DNA of 64,000 nucleotides. It comes from Strobilurus pachycystidiatus (Eukaryota; Basidiomycota; Agaricomycetes; Agaricales; Physalacriaceae). The notes under the pieces were generated by a model, which was given only the letters and a program-made list of their open reading frames with translations, did no database searches and was not told the DNA's origin. The DNA is taken from contig JAHLMK010000027.1 of NCBI GenBank assembly GCA_019915135.1, positions 62,001-126,000 of the forward strand. Direction: 5' to 3'. The number at the start of each line of letters is the position of its first letter. Within the stretch, counting starts at the first letter, position 1. The translations under genes and the position numbers were made by a program. Positions 22,242 through 31,982 of the stretch are shown here, piece by piece.

Positions 22242-24274
22242 AACTTGGCTGCCCCCAGCGCCTCTCGAGGGGGTTCAAATAGTTGGATGACAAGTCCAGG
22301 TGCATGCTGACATGCAAGCTTCGGTCTCCGACGTGATAGGGCGTCGGCCACGGTGTTGTCCTCGCCTTTGACGTGAAGAACGCGTAAGTCGATGTCATAC
22401 TCGATCATTATGTCGACGGCGAACTTGAGTAGCTGGTTGTAGGCCGGCTCGGCCTTGAGACTATTGAACATGCTAACTGTATTTGAGTTGTCCGTGAATA
22501 TTGTCAGCCGCAACCGCTGGGAGAGAGAAGGATCCGATCGTGAACGTACTGCAAACCAGTGCAGAGCTGATACGACACAGAGCGCCTCGAAGAAGAAGAT
22601 AGTATCTGTTGGTGGATCGCCCGGAAGAACAGAGGAGAAACCCAGCAGAAGCTCGGGAACCCAGAAACCCATTCCCAGCTTCCCAGATGCATCGCAGTAA
22701 ATAGTCATGTTCGTCTCTGTTAGTGGGTCCCAGTCCACTGCTTCGAAGAACAAGATGCCGGATGAGGTCTCGACGTGCTTGATGAACCATTCTAGATCGG
22801 CGCGGACCTCGTTGTTGAGGTAAATGGATGCAAATGACTGTGACTTGCCGGACATCTTGGCGTAAACATGGCACAGTGACGGTCGAAGTAGTGGGAACAC
22901 ATTGAATGACCAATTCATCCATCCCGTAAGCTGCTGCCACTCGTTCAAAGGCCGCCGACGTGACGGCGATGCTGCAAAGTCTCGAACAGCTTCAAGTAAG
23001 TCGGCTTTTGAGTCTTGAGGGATAGTGGCCGTCATTGCATTGGCGTCGACTTCAAAACCAATGACAGGAAGTATTCGGCCGTATAGCTGTTTAGACTCTT
23101 TGTGCGGTATGCCGAGTTCGTCCCAGAGGAAGAGTAATTTGGCTTGTTTTGTCGGGAAGTACTTCTTGTATGGTGGGTAGAAGGTCATCTCACCCGCCAG
23201 TTCCCATGAGTACGAGTCGTCCACATAGCAGAATAAATCGCGTATGAACTTGACAAATATAGCAATCCAAATGACGAGTCCCATGATGGAAGCCCAGCTG
23301 CGAGGTGAGCCACAACCTCCAAAGCCGCTCCGTTGGTCGACTGTTCGTATGAGGGGACCAGGATCGATGCCAGCTGCCGCCTCCTCCTTTGTTGGGAGAT
23401 TTGTCGTGACAACTTGCTTGATCTGCCATAATTTGTGGACAGGTGCGAGACGGAAAGCCTCGGCAACATCAGACTTCCACATAACCAGATCAGCATCTGG
23501 ATTTGCGCGCCGAAACCGCAGAAGGGCTGGAATGAACTGATGTAGCGTATCCATTCGAGCACCCTTTGTTTGCTCGCGATTGATCATTGAGTTCTGTGAG
23601 AATTTCCCGAAACTTTGATGTGAACATAGACGTAGGTCGTTGGACTTGGGTTTTGGGACAGCGATCACCGGTGTGCTGTACATCCCAGGCAGTAAGTCGG
23701 GGCCAAAACACGGAGAGTATCGTCCCTTCTCTATTTCCGTGTCCCGCTGCTTGTTCAGGAAGTCTCGTTCTCGGTTGGAGGGTGGTAGAATAGTGGCATC
23801 GTCCCATGTAGTTGGGTATCCACTGTTGTGCTTGGTATCAGCCCACGGCCAGAAACCTTCCTTGAGCGCGGTAACGACTGATTTGACAAAAGGTTGATTG
23901 GGATGAGAACGCAGCAAGTAACCGAGCAAAGAGATATTGATTGGAGTCGACACATTGAACAGTTCGGGGTAGTTAGCTATGGTATCCAATGCGGCGGTGT
24001 TTTCGAACTCATGGGCGGGAGGTTGAGGCACCGGGTCATCCATTTCGGTATAACGAGCTGTGCGACTCGTGAACTGCGAGGCGTCGCGCCAGGCGAAACC
24101 CCGAAGATATCGTGGAAGATGAGAAACCTCGTCCGAGTCGGATGACTGTTCAAGGGTTGGCCAGATGTCCTGCTGGCCGACTACTTGTGAGAACCGACTG
24201 AAAATGGAGGCATCCCTAGCAGTAAGCTCAGAGATCCTATTTTCCAGTGTCCTTGGGGCATTGGTGTGCTCCAT
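22238..24274 (-). CDS. Ngaro reverse transcriptase-RNase H
   Basis: The first ATG after gag in this frame is at 24274 (MEHTNAPRTL). The RT palm contains VAEAFRLAPV and the catalytic YVDD box (LFCYVDDSYSW). RNase H follows with IYCDASGKLG, the Glu in FFEALCVV, IFTDNSNTV and HVKGEDNTVADALSR, covering the D-E-D-D set. Translation overlaps gag by 38 nt in the +1 frame, so expression may use frameshifting or reinitiation. The same frame stays open upstream across all of gag to 25615. No methyltransferase-like domain is present, consistent with Ngaro rather than DIRS1. Confidence 0.9.
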   Translation of the reverse strand: MEHTNAPRTLENRISELTARDASIFSRFSQVVGQQDIWPTLEQSSDSDEVSHLPRYLRGFAWRDASQFTSRTARYTEMDDPVPQPPAHEFENTAALDTIANYPELFNVSTPINISLLGYLLRSHPNQPFVKSVVTALKEGFWPWADTKHNSGYPTTWDDATILPPSNRERDFLNKQRDTEIEKGRYSPCFGPDLLPGMYSTPVIAVPKPKSNDLRLCSHQSFGKFSQNSMINREQTKGARMDTLHQFIPALLRFRRANPDADLVMWKSDVAEAFRLAPVHKLWQIKQVVTTNLPTKEEAAAGIDPGPLIRTVDQRSGFGGCGSPRSWASIMGLVIWIAIFVKFIRDLFCYVDDSYSWELAGEMTFYPPYKKYFPTKQAKLLFLWDELGIPHKESKQLYGRILPVIGFEVDANAMTATIPQDSKADLLEAVRDFAASPSRRRPLNEWQQLTGWMNWSFNVFPLLRPSLCHVYAKMSGKSQSFASIYLNNEVRADLEWFIKHVETSSGILFFEAVDWDPLTETNMTIYCDASGKLGMGFWVPELLLGFSSVLPGDPPTDTIFFFEALCVVSALHWFAVRSRSDPSLSQRLRLTIFTDNSNTVSMFNSLKAEPAYNQLLKFAVDIMIEYDIDLRVLHVKGEDNTVADALSRRRPKLACQHAPGLVIQLFEPPREALGAAKL

Positions 24275-25469
24275 GGTCCTTGGAATTGCAGCCCGAGACG
24301 GAGCAGGCATGCAGGTAGATGCATGAAGGGAACCGACAGCGTCCTGCGTTGAAGTTGCGGCAGACTTCGTTACTCTTTGCTCGCTTTTTGGGGGGTCCGG
24401 TTCGATTAAAGTTGCCAGATCTGGTTGTCGAAACGGAACCATTGTCGAGGTTGACTGCGACACCAACGGCATCGAGATGGGCGCGCTTGATCTTGTCGAA
24501 GACATGGAAGTCATTGAGCAGAGTGGGCCGGCACTGAGCAGTGTAGTTCCGGACTGCTTTGTCGTAATTGAGGACGCGCTGGTGGTACGGTCGTGCGGTT
24601 GAGTTGAAGAGATCCATGATGTGTTGCCCGTAGTCAAGGAGTTCATCGACTCGTCCTCTGAATGCAAAATTGACGGCGCGACTGTACTTGGTGTATGCGA
24701 GAAACCATTCGCTGGCATCGCGTACACGGTTGATGGCTCGTGGTTGTTGGAAGTTAATGGAGACTCCATCCCCGAGACTGTGAGAGGTGGCTTCATTGAA
24801 CTCGGTAGAGAATTCGTTGGCAAGGAGTTCGTCAAAATCGACGGGACTGCCTTCCAGGATATATTTCCAAAGTTTCCTTGGGAAAGGCGGGGCCCCCGAG
24901 GTATTGAGGAGATCGCGGAGTGATTCTTTTGGATCGGCTGAGAAATTAGCGAGTTGTTCTTGTACAAGGGCGTGCGTAGGCGACAGAAGTGCAGAACGGA
25001 TGAACCCTTCGGCTGCCCAGGCAAATTTCGCCTTGTCGACTTTCGGTCGCTGAGTCGCTGGTGGAGCGGGAGTGCCACCTTCCTCATCGTCTTCGTCGTC
25101 GCTGGGATCGTCGTGCCTGCGACGCTTGTTCCGTCCAGCATCACGATGTCTGTTGCTAGACTGTCGCTCGTCTGTGCTGTCCCTATCGTCGTCGTCGAGG
25201 TCTTTGTCTCTGGCCGCTTGCCCTCGGCGGCTGGCGTCCTCGGTGATCTTCCGATGCTCATCGAGTTGATTGATAAACGGCTCGACAACGTCAGTGGTGT
25301 ATGGGATATTGGAGTTGGCGCAGGCAGCAGCCGCAGCAATAGCGATTTGGGTGACTGCTTGGCTGTAGGACGCTTCAGGCGTGTCGACGAAGGATTGGAC
25401 GATGGCTTGGAGTTTTTCGACCTCGGTTGCGTTGAAAATCGGCGGTGAAGAGTGTTCGGCATCGGACAT
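24237..25469 (-). CDS. Ngaro gag-like protein with CCCH knuckle
   Basis: 410 aa. Start at 25469 (MSDAEHSSPP), stop TAG at 24239-24237. The N-terminal half contains a charged low-complexity stretch rich in Asp, Arg and Glu with a KRRRHDD nuclear-localisation-like patch. The middle is helical and gag-like (SPTHALVQEQL, WFLAYTKYSRAVNFAF). The C-terminus carries a CCCH-type zinc motif (C-x7-C-x4-C-x3-H, in EVCRNFNAGRCRFPSCIYLH) and more Cys/His after it. It presumably binds element RNA. It ends inside the beginning of the RT frame. Confidence 0.85.
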   Translation of the reverse strand: MSDAEHSSPPIFNATEVEKLQAIVQSFVDTPEASYSQAVTQIAIAAAAACANSNIPYTTDVVEPFINQLDEHRKITEDASRRGQAARDKDLDDDDRDSTDERQSSNRHRDAGRNKRRRHDDPSDDEDDEEGGTPAPPATQRPKVDKAKFAWAAEGFIRSALLSPTHALVQEQLANFSADPKESLRDLLNTSGAPPFPRKLWKYILEGSPVDFDELLANEFSTEFNEATSHSLGDGVSINFQQPRAINRVRDASEWFLAYTKYSRAVNFAFRGRVDELLDYGQHIMDLFNSTARPYHQRVLNYDKAVRNYTAQCRPTLLNDFHVFDKIKRAHLDAVGVAVNLDNGSVSTTRSGNFNRTGPPKKRAKSNEVCRNFNAGRCRFPSCIYLHACSVSGCNSKDHGAHQCPKDTGK

Positions 25470-25508
25470 GGTATGATGAGAGATGGGAAATTCGTAGAAT
25501 TTTCAAGA

Positions 25509-25924
25509 TAGCACAAAATGATAAATGTTCTGGCAGGACAGCGAGTGAGCGAGTATCTAGGAAATGGTTCATGTCCACATACCTGGCAGGACAGCGAGTG
25601 AGCGAGTTGCTGCACCGTTTGTCCAGCCAGGCATTAAGTATAGCGGCGATGGTCTTGTAGACCAGTTGACTTTGACCAGGCGGTGGTCCGATGAGCGCGT
25701 GCTCTTGTTCCTTTCCGACCTGCGAGGTAGAAACAATAGAATGAGTACCTTGTCGACACAAAGTATCTATGCGACGCACCAGTCTCCCGTATGACCCTCC
25801 GGAGGGTGGAGAAGACCAGAATGGCGCCAGCGCTGGCGGATGCGCAATGGCGGCGGAAGGACAGGCACTTCGGTCGTTGCCGGACCTGGACGATTAGACT
25901 TATGTAAAGTCCCTTTAAATCCAG
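25509..25924 (-). repeat. Ngaro split direct repeat A1
   Basis: 5' terminal repeat of the element, 416 bp, same as 20667-21082. The gag start lies only 40 bp inside it, so the transcription start is probably within this repeat. Confidence 0.88.
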
Positions 25925-25982
25925 TTATTTGCCATTTTACACAGGACTTTAGCCAGGCTTTAGCCAACTTTGACGGCGGCTA

Positions 25983-26554
25983 ATGATGGATTTCCGCGCC
26001 TGCGGTGATGGCTGCATAAAAGATAGAGAGCCATTACATACAGTCAATAGAAACATAAGGTGAGCTTTGACAAGGGCTGTAGCCGATGACAGATTAATTT
26101 CATCGATGAGTTCCTTCAAGAAAACACGAGGCAGGCCGAGACAAACACTGTGATGTTACGAAAGGTGTATGAAAGGTGGGACAGCTTCTTTCTCTCTTAC
26201 AGCTGGCCTATGTAGCAGGTGGCTGGCCATGCAGGCAGCTGTCAAGGACGAAGAAAGAGAAGAAGAAAGGCGTAGTGGGATGAACGGACCGATGATGTCC
26301 GAAAATGCCGACGGCCAAGATTCATTTCGCGAGCATTTATGTAAATGCTCCGATTTCCGTTTCTCTAGATCTCTCCTCACTACCATCTCCTCCTCCTCCT
26401 CCTCCTTTTCCTCCTGCTCGATGCCTGCCAAACTAGCCAACATCTGGGAGCTGCCGCCGCAGCGACCGCACCACGATGCGGAGGCTAATGCACTGATCAC
26501 CACCAGGTACGGCATCCTTACATCGGGTACCTGGTCCTCTCCTTGGCGCTGACC
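25983..26554. other. Intergenic, promoter of the membrane protein gene
   Basis: No gene seen. A (CTC)n-rich pyrimidine tract at about 26387-26420 precedes the start codon by about 135 bp. Confidence 0.4.
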
Positions 26555-27266
26555 ATGTCGTCCAGCAACCTTGAAGCTGCGCTGAAGAAGGTGTCCAAGC
26601 AGGCATCGCAGTATGAATTCCAGATGCGAGACCTTGAGGTGTGTTCTCACTTTCATCGTTCGGCACACCATCCAATAGACCCTAAATCGCATAGTCAAAA
26701 CTCACGGAGAACCTCTCCAATTTCCGCGCCATCGATAGTCTGCTGCAGGAGGCTTTCGCCGTGCTGCGTGTGCGTACGCTCTTCCTTCATATGCTCGCAT
26801 TCATTGTCCTTACTTTCATAGCGAAATACACGGCGCGCGGACAAAGCGCTGACCAGCCAGATACCCGAGATCACCGCGGAGCTCGACGACTCGCTGGAGG
26901 CGCTCTCTGAACTATCCGAGACGCTTCCCACCATTCAGACGCAAGTGGCGGACATTCGTGCCGTGTATGACTCTGGGCGCAGCAAGGTCCGCTCTTTCCT
27001 CGGCTAACGTGCTGGTTACTGATGCTCTGTCAAAGGCGCAATCACTCGTCGCGGACCTGACATGGCTGAACACGGAGTTCTACGAACGTTGGAGGGCCAT
27101 CATCTTTACGTCGTCCAGCCCCGTGTCGTGGCGGTGGAAAGTCTCCTTGCGCCTGCTCTTCGTAATCACGTTCATCGTGTGCTCGTGGATAACCTGGATC
27201 GCACTACTCGGCGGCTACAGGGCGTACCGGCACAAGCTCGTGTGGGGCGAACGACTTCCGTTTTGA
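26555..27266 (+). CDS. Small coiled-coil protein with C-terminal membrane segment
   Basis: Family not recognised. Four exons (26555-26638, 26695-26769, 26822-26986, 27036-27266) join in frame to 184 aa, and the consistency of phases supports a real gene. The N-terminal two thirds are strongly helical and acidic (LEAALKKVSKQ, SQIPEITAEL, LSELSETLPTIQTQVADI), probably a coiled coil. A hydrophobic segment near the end (VSLRLLFVITFIVCSWITWIALL) is followed by a short basic tail (GGYRAYRHK). The topology is tail-anchored or single-pass, as in SNARE-like or organelle-tethering proteins, but no SNARE zero-layer residue is apparent. The third intron has an unusual GTCCGC donor. Confidence 0.7.
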
Positions 27267-27703
27267 AAGAATCACAATACCCGGCTACAGCTCACTGGGA
27301 CACTACTCTTGGAATGCTTTACTTATTGACGATATTATCACGTTCTTTCACTCCATCTTCTTCTTCTCGTATAGTTACCCTATCTCGTTTCTCGCTGCAC
27401 TGTACTACCATCGCATGCTGTAAAGTATATACAGTACCCTTGACCGCCGAACATACAAAATTATCCACCTGGGGAATGGTGCTGCATGTCCATCAAGTCT
27501 TCCGGTGCTTCCAGTGCCGGGACATGGTGAACTTCGACTTGCACTCGGCCGAAAGTGTTGAATATTGAGGGCTATGTACTTGTGGATACTGCATTGAGCT
27601 TTGCCTTTGCGCGTAAGAATCCTGATTGCTCAAATGACACCGAGTCCTGTGGCGCGTCGGCATTGCCGAATACGGCCAAACTCAGGCTCTCACCGTGACC
27701 GCG
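27267..27703. other. Intergenic, VPS5 promoter
   Basis: No gene supported; AT-rich 3' UTR of the membrane protein gene, then about 200 bp before the VPS5 ATG. Confidence 0.4.
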
Positions 27704-30065
27704 ATGGACGGCTTCGACGATCTGCTGTCTCCGTCTCGCAGCGCCCTCGAGGACAATCCATTTTCAGACCCGTTCAGCAAGCGGTCGGGCTCTCCGGACC
27801 CGTGGGCCACGCCATTCGCCTCGCAGACGGAGGACATATACCACCAGCCATTCGCCAGCGAGGATGAGCCATCCACCCCGCGCTCCCCGACGGAACAGCC
27901 AGAGCAGCATCCAGAAGAGCTCGAGACAGCCGACGCCGTCGATCCGCTCGACTCGGCCGCTGCCAACGTGCCCGACCCCGAGGAGGAGGTGCGCCCCGCC
28001 CTTCCCGTACAGCGTTCCTCCACCACCTCCATCACCACCGCTGCCACCACCACCACTACCGCGACCTCCGGCTTTCGCGAAAGCATACCCGAGCCAGAGC
28101 CAGAGCCAGAGCCAGCACCGCCCAAGGAAATTCCCGAGCCAGTGACTTTCTCCGAGACGGCCACTATTCGACCATCGGAGCCCGAGGAAACCATCCCCGA
28201 CCCTCCTCCGCCTGCTACAACAACACACGCGGACCCCGCATGGGCGCCCGGGCCTCTGGAACAGCCGCAGCCAGCGCAAAGCAGTCATGCCGGGCTGGCA
28301 CTCGGCGGCGAGTCTATGAACGGCTGGAGAGGCGAGGCCGAGAACTGGAGCAACGACCGCGCCGCCTCGCGCTTCCCCACCGAGACGGACGACGACAGCG
28401 ACGACGACAAGCCCATTGCCACTCTGCGTTCCCCAGAGCGCAAAGCGGAGGTACGCACGCGTTGTCTCTCTCCGTTCATCCATCCATCCAGCCAACCAAC
28501 GCATGTTGTAGCTTCAGAAGCAGAATGAGCAGCCGACATTCGTTATCACCGTCGACGACCCGCAAAAAGTCGGTGACCCCATCCGCGGCTTCACAATGTA
28601 CACCGTCCACACGCGCACCACCTCAACGCTCTACCAAAAATCGGCCTTCTCCGTCCTGAGGCGGTACTCCGACTTTCTATGGCTCTACGAGACCCTCAGT
28701 ATAAACAATCCGGGTGTGGTAGTGCCGCCTGTGCCGGAGAAGAACTCGTTTGGGCGATTCGACGACCAGTTTGTGCGCCACCGTCGGCTGGGTCTGGAGA
28801 AGTGCATTCGAAAGATCGCGAACCATCCTGTTCTGGGCAAGGACGAGGATCTCAAGTTGTTCTTGGAGAGCGATACATTCTCGCTTGACGTGGGTCACAC
28901 GCTTAGTAACGCGTATGCCGGCGCGCTAACTTCATTTCTATGTAGATCAAGCATCGGAAGGCTGAGATTGCGAATGAGCGAGGCGGCTTGATGGCGACCC
29001 TCGGTCAGACCCTGACTGGGCCGCGGTTCAACGAGACAGACGAGGTGGGGCACAATTCGCATGATCATCATTATACTTGCTAACCTGTTACTATACAGTG
29101 GTTCGACAGACAGAAGACCTACCTGGATAGCTTGGAGTCTCAACTTCGCGGCTTGGCCAAAGCTATCGAGTTCGTCGCAAAGCAACGCACAGGTCAGAGC
29201 ATTCCTTCAATCTCCGCAGACGTTCATATTTAACGCTGAGTGCAGACATCGCTATCGCCACCGGAGAATTCGCGCAGACAGTCAGCGATCTCTCGGCATG
29301 CGAGGTTGGGAAACAGCTCGCACAGTCTCTGGCCGGCCTGGCGGACGTCGAACGCAAGGCGCAAGACATGCAGAACAGTCAATCCGAAGAGGACTTGTCG
29401 TCAATCATGGCAACAGGTCTGTGCTCCTTCCTCCTCCTTCTTTCGTTTTTTTTTGAGCTGACCTTGGTCATGTAGTCGACGAGTACGCGAGATTGATAAA
29501 CTCTGTTCGGGTAAGGCGATCTGTTTCTCCTCCAATAATGTGTGATGTTGACACTCAACACTGTAGATGGCATTCTCGTCGCGGATTCGGACGTATCACT
29601 CGTGGCGCAACATGGAGAGCGAGCTCGTTCGCACTAGGCAGAACCACGAACGAAACCGCGCTCAAGGCCGGATACCGAATGAGCGACTGGGATACGCGTT
29701 GAACCAGATCGCCGAGGTCTGTTCCCGTTCTCGTTCCCATTGTCATTGGCATTTACTCAAGGACTTCAGGCTGAACGCCGCGCGCTGGATGCCAAGCGCG
29801 AGTTTGAGAACGTGTCCAGGTTGACAAAGACGGAGGTGGCGCGGTTTGAGCAGGAGCGGATCGAGGACATGCGCGATGCGCTGAACGTTTTCCTCGAGGG
29901 CATGATCACGCGGCAGAAGCAGGTGAGAACGTGTTGTGTTATACTGGACGTGTGGCTGAAGTTGATTGAATCTCTTAGTTGATCAGTAATTGGGAGAACT
30001 ACCAGCAGATGTTGTTAAAGAAGGTTGGTGGGGGTGGACAGGGGATGACGGCGAATATTTCGTGA
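27704..30065 (+). CDS. VPS5: Retromer sorting nexin Vps5 (SNX1/2 homologue)
   Basis: Membrane-bending subunit of retromer, recycling cargo from endosome to Golgi. Exon 1 (27704-28450) encodes 249 disordered residues rich in Pro, Glu and Thr, with an EPEPEPEPEP run and an acidic DDDSDDD cluster. Exon 2 (28512-28889) holds the PX domain (FTMYTVHTRT, RRYSDFLWLYETL, PPVPEKN, NHPVLGKDEDLKLFL). The later small exons hold the Vps5 BAR domain (WFDRQKTYLDSLESQL, SELVRTRQNHERNRAQG, DMRDALNVFLEGMI), ending at the TGA 30063-30065. The RRYSDF lipid-binding motif is intact. With MVP1 at 8.1 kb, this is the second PX-BAR sorting nexin in 20 kb. Confidence 0.94.
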
Positions 30066-30492
30066 TTTGGACTCTTACTTACTCGGCGGATTGACTACTA
30101 CTACTGTGGAACGTGGAATGTATGGGTGTTTGTGAATATCTCTCAGAGACTCGGACCCGGCCGGTGATTGGGACGTTACGACTTCCATCTGCGTCTTACT
30201 TCAATTCTCCCCTGGGTTTGCGCACTGCCTTTTTATGATTTGTTGAAATACTACTTGGGAAAGGAAAAGCCTGAATTCACGAGGCTGGGCGGTAGGAAGA
30301 GAACACAAATCATGGCGGTTGCATTGCGGACGCCACACCGACAGCCAGGCGTCTTGTTCTTGGAATGTGCTTGGATCGTCGTGACGCTCCATCCAAGCAG
30401 GACTTCTGTCTACTACAACAAGCACCTCAGCTCGATTCGCTGATAAAACCATGTTGGGAGCAAGCTTTTAGATTTCCTATTAGTCACCCGCC
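30066..30492. other. Intergenic stretch
   Basis: Terminator region of VPS5 and upstream region of the small secreted protein; nothing recognised. Confidence 0.4.
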
Positions 30493-31011
30493 ATGCTGCT
30501 GAACTTACTAGTGCAGGCATCCTTGCTGTGTCTGCTGGTGAATGGCGCTCCGGCACCAGGGCCTTCGTCAGTGTGTGGCCGCCCCAGAGCTCGAGACGTG
30601 TGTACGCTCAAAGACTCGGCGGGGGATGACGTGGAGGGCAGTGTGTATTCACAAAATCAAGTGCCACCCCGACTACTTTGTGAATACCCCGATCGGGAGG
30701 GTGGTAGGGTTCACTGCGAGTATGATGCTCTTGTAAGTGAAGGGCGAATGCTGCCAGACGTAGATCAAACTGACAACAGTCTCTTTGAACAGAGCGGGGT
30801 GTTGGTGCGCGAAGCTAGCCCTGAAGCCTGCCCAGCGCAGTGTGTCGGTCCAACATGCCGTCGGTCGAATAACGTGGACAGGCATATTGACGGCACGATG
30901 GGGAAAGAACGACGAGGGGCAGGACGCTCGTCAGCTCCAGAGTATATGGTGCTGAGGTCTAGGCTTGCTGCAGCCAAAAAGAAAGGATACAGAGGAGAAG
31001 GCAAGACTTGA
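30493..31011 (+). CDS. Small secreted cysteine-rich protein
   Basis: Single-exon ORF of 172 aa. The N-terminus is a clear signal peptide (MLLNLLVQASLLCLLVNGAPA), with likely cleavage after about residue 19-21. The mature part has seven cysteines (28, 37, 63, 75, 113, 117, 122), including the lines CEYPDREGG and HCEYDA spaced 12 apart and CPAQCVGPTC. The tail is basic (AAAKKKGYRG). The size and Cys content fit the small secreted proteins of mushroom-forming fungi, some of which act in host or substrate interaction; no function can be assigned here. It is convergent with COQ3, only 23 bp away. Confidence 0.65.
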   Translation: MLLNLLVQASLLCLLVNGAPAPGPSSVCGRPRARDVCTLKDSAGDDVEGSVYSQNQVPPRLLCEYPDREGGRVHCEYDALVSEGRMLPDVDQTDNSLFEQSGVLVREASPEACPAQCVGPTCRRSNNVDRHIDGTMGKERRGAGRSSAPEYMVLRSRLAAAKKKGYRGEGKT

Positions 31012-31034
31012 GAGGGCGAAACCATATAATATAT

Positions 31035-31982
31035 TCATTGGCTAGGAAGTGGAGGCTTCCGCACCCAAAACATGTAATTGCAAGCAGTGGAACCGAATGC
31101 ATCCCGAGGACCCAAGATCCATTTCGACAGGAAAGGGTTGTATATTAGGCCGCGAACTTCAGCTTCAGTGCGGGTGGGCGGGATTGTCGTGACCCAGGAC
31201 TTTTCCTTGAAGAAGTCCATGAGTTCTTCGGGGTTGATATACTTTTCCCAGGTGTGGGTGCCGGGCGAGACTTTGCGGAGGACCTTCTCCGCCATGAAGA
31301 TGGTGAGGAAGTACGCGAGCGGAGTACGCGCCATTGTGGAGAGGAATAGATGGCCAGATGGCTTATCGAACGGTCAGCGTACCGCAAGATTTGAAGAAGA
31401 TATCGTCGCACCTTGAGTAGGTCCGCACACGTCTGGATGAACATGGCGGGGTTGTCGACGTGTTCTATGACCTCCATGGAGCAGACCACATCATAGCGCT
31501 TTTCGCTGTCCAGTAGCTTTTCGGCCGATGTATGGCTATACGTGAGATTGTCTTGCAATTTGTAGTCGGTGGACGCATGATGTCTGGCAATGGCGATATT
31601 GGACTCTGACGCGTCTACGCCAAGGGTTCGGGCACCCAGTCGTGCCAGGCTCTGGATGGAATAAGAGGATATCATTTTATTGTGATTATCAATTCACCTC
31701 TGAGAGCAGGCCTCCTCCGCAACCGACGTCCAGCACATCCAGGCCCTTCAGCGACGTTTCTGCCTCGTCGCAGATCTTTTGGCGTATGAATTGCATTCGG
31801 ACGGGATTCATCTGGTGGAGAAACGAGAATTCGCCTGTTTCGTCCCACCATTGCGAGGACAGGCGCGAGAAATGGGCTATCTCAGCAGCATTTACAGTCG
31901 AACGGAGTAGTTTAGTCGGAAGCATTGTGACTGAAGCCTTTGTCACAGGCGTTGAATGCCGTATCGTGCCGCCGGCAATCAT
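31035..31982 (-). CDS. COQ3: Ubiquinone biosynthesis O-methyltransferase Coq3
   Basis: SAM-dependent enzyme performing both O-methylations of coenzyme Q synthesis at the mitochondrial inner membrane. Three exons (31982-31698, 31651-31412, 31361-31035) encode 283 aa in frame. Family landmarks: WWDETGEFSFLHQMNPVRM, the SAM loop LDVLDVGCGGGLLSE, GVDASESNIAIA, the post-motif MEVIEHVDNP, and LFLSTMARTPLAYF assembled across the second intron. The N-terminus is short but contains basic and hydroxyl residues suitable for mitochondrial import. A decayed second copy of its first half lies at 34383-34700. Confidence 0.93.

Larger units (their letters stand above)
20483..25924 (-). mobile_element. Ngaro-type (YR/DIRS order) retrotransposon, complete
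   Basis: Read on the minus strand the order is repeat A1 (25924-25509), gag, RT-RNase H, tyrosine recombinase, repeat B1 (21205-21083), repeat A2 (21082-20667), a 58 bp spacer, repeat B2 (20608-20483). This A1-ORFs-B1-A2-B2 split direct repeat layout, together with a tyrosine recombinase and no LTRs or DDE integrase, is diagnostic of Ngaro elements. They replicate through a circular intermediate that the recombinase inserts. All three ORFs are open and the 416 bp A copies look identical by eye, so the insertion is young and possibly still competent. Length about 5.44 kb. Confidence 0.88.
20027..25982. mobile_element. Small TIR element (MITE-like) split by a Ngaro insertion
   Basis: An imperfect terminal inverted repeat of about 58 bp begins TAGCC(A/G)CCGTCAAAG at 20027 and ends with its reverse complement at 25982. 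Further matches inside the repeat are TTGGCTAAA and GTGTAAA. Without the retrotransposon at 20483-25924 the element would be about 514 bp (20027-20482 plus 25925-25982), in the MITE size range. The outermost TA on each side may be a duplicated TA target. Its only open frame (about 120 codons, minus, 20023-20394) has no recognised domain, so it is probably non-autonomous. The retrotransposon sits exactly at the inner edge of the right repeat. Confidence 0.6.

Noticed and set aside
20027..25982. Reading the whole element as an LTR retrotransposon
   Set aside because: The repeats are split (A1, B1-A2-B2), there is no protease or DDE integrase, and a tyrosine recombinase is present.
27062..27568. 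A 168-codon open frame overlapping the small membrane protein gene
   Set aside because: Out of frame with the four-exon model, whose exon phases all close, and it lacks recognisable features.
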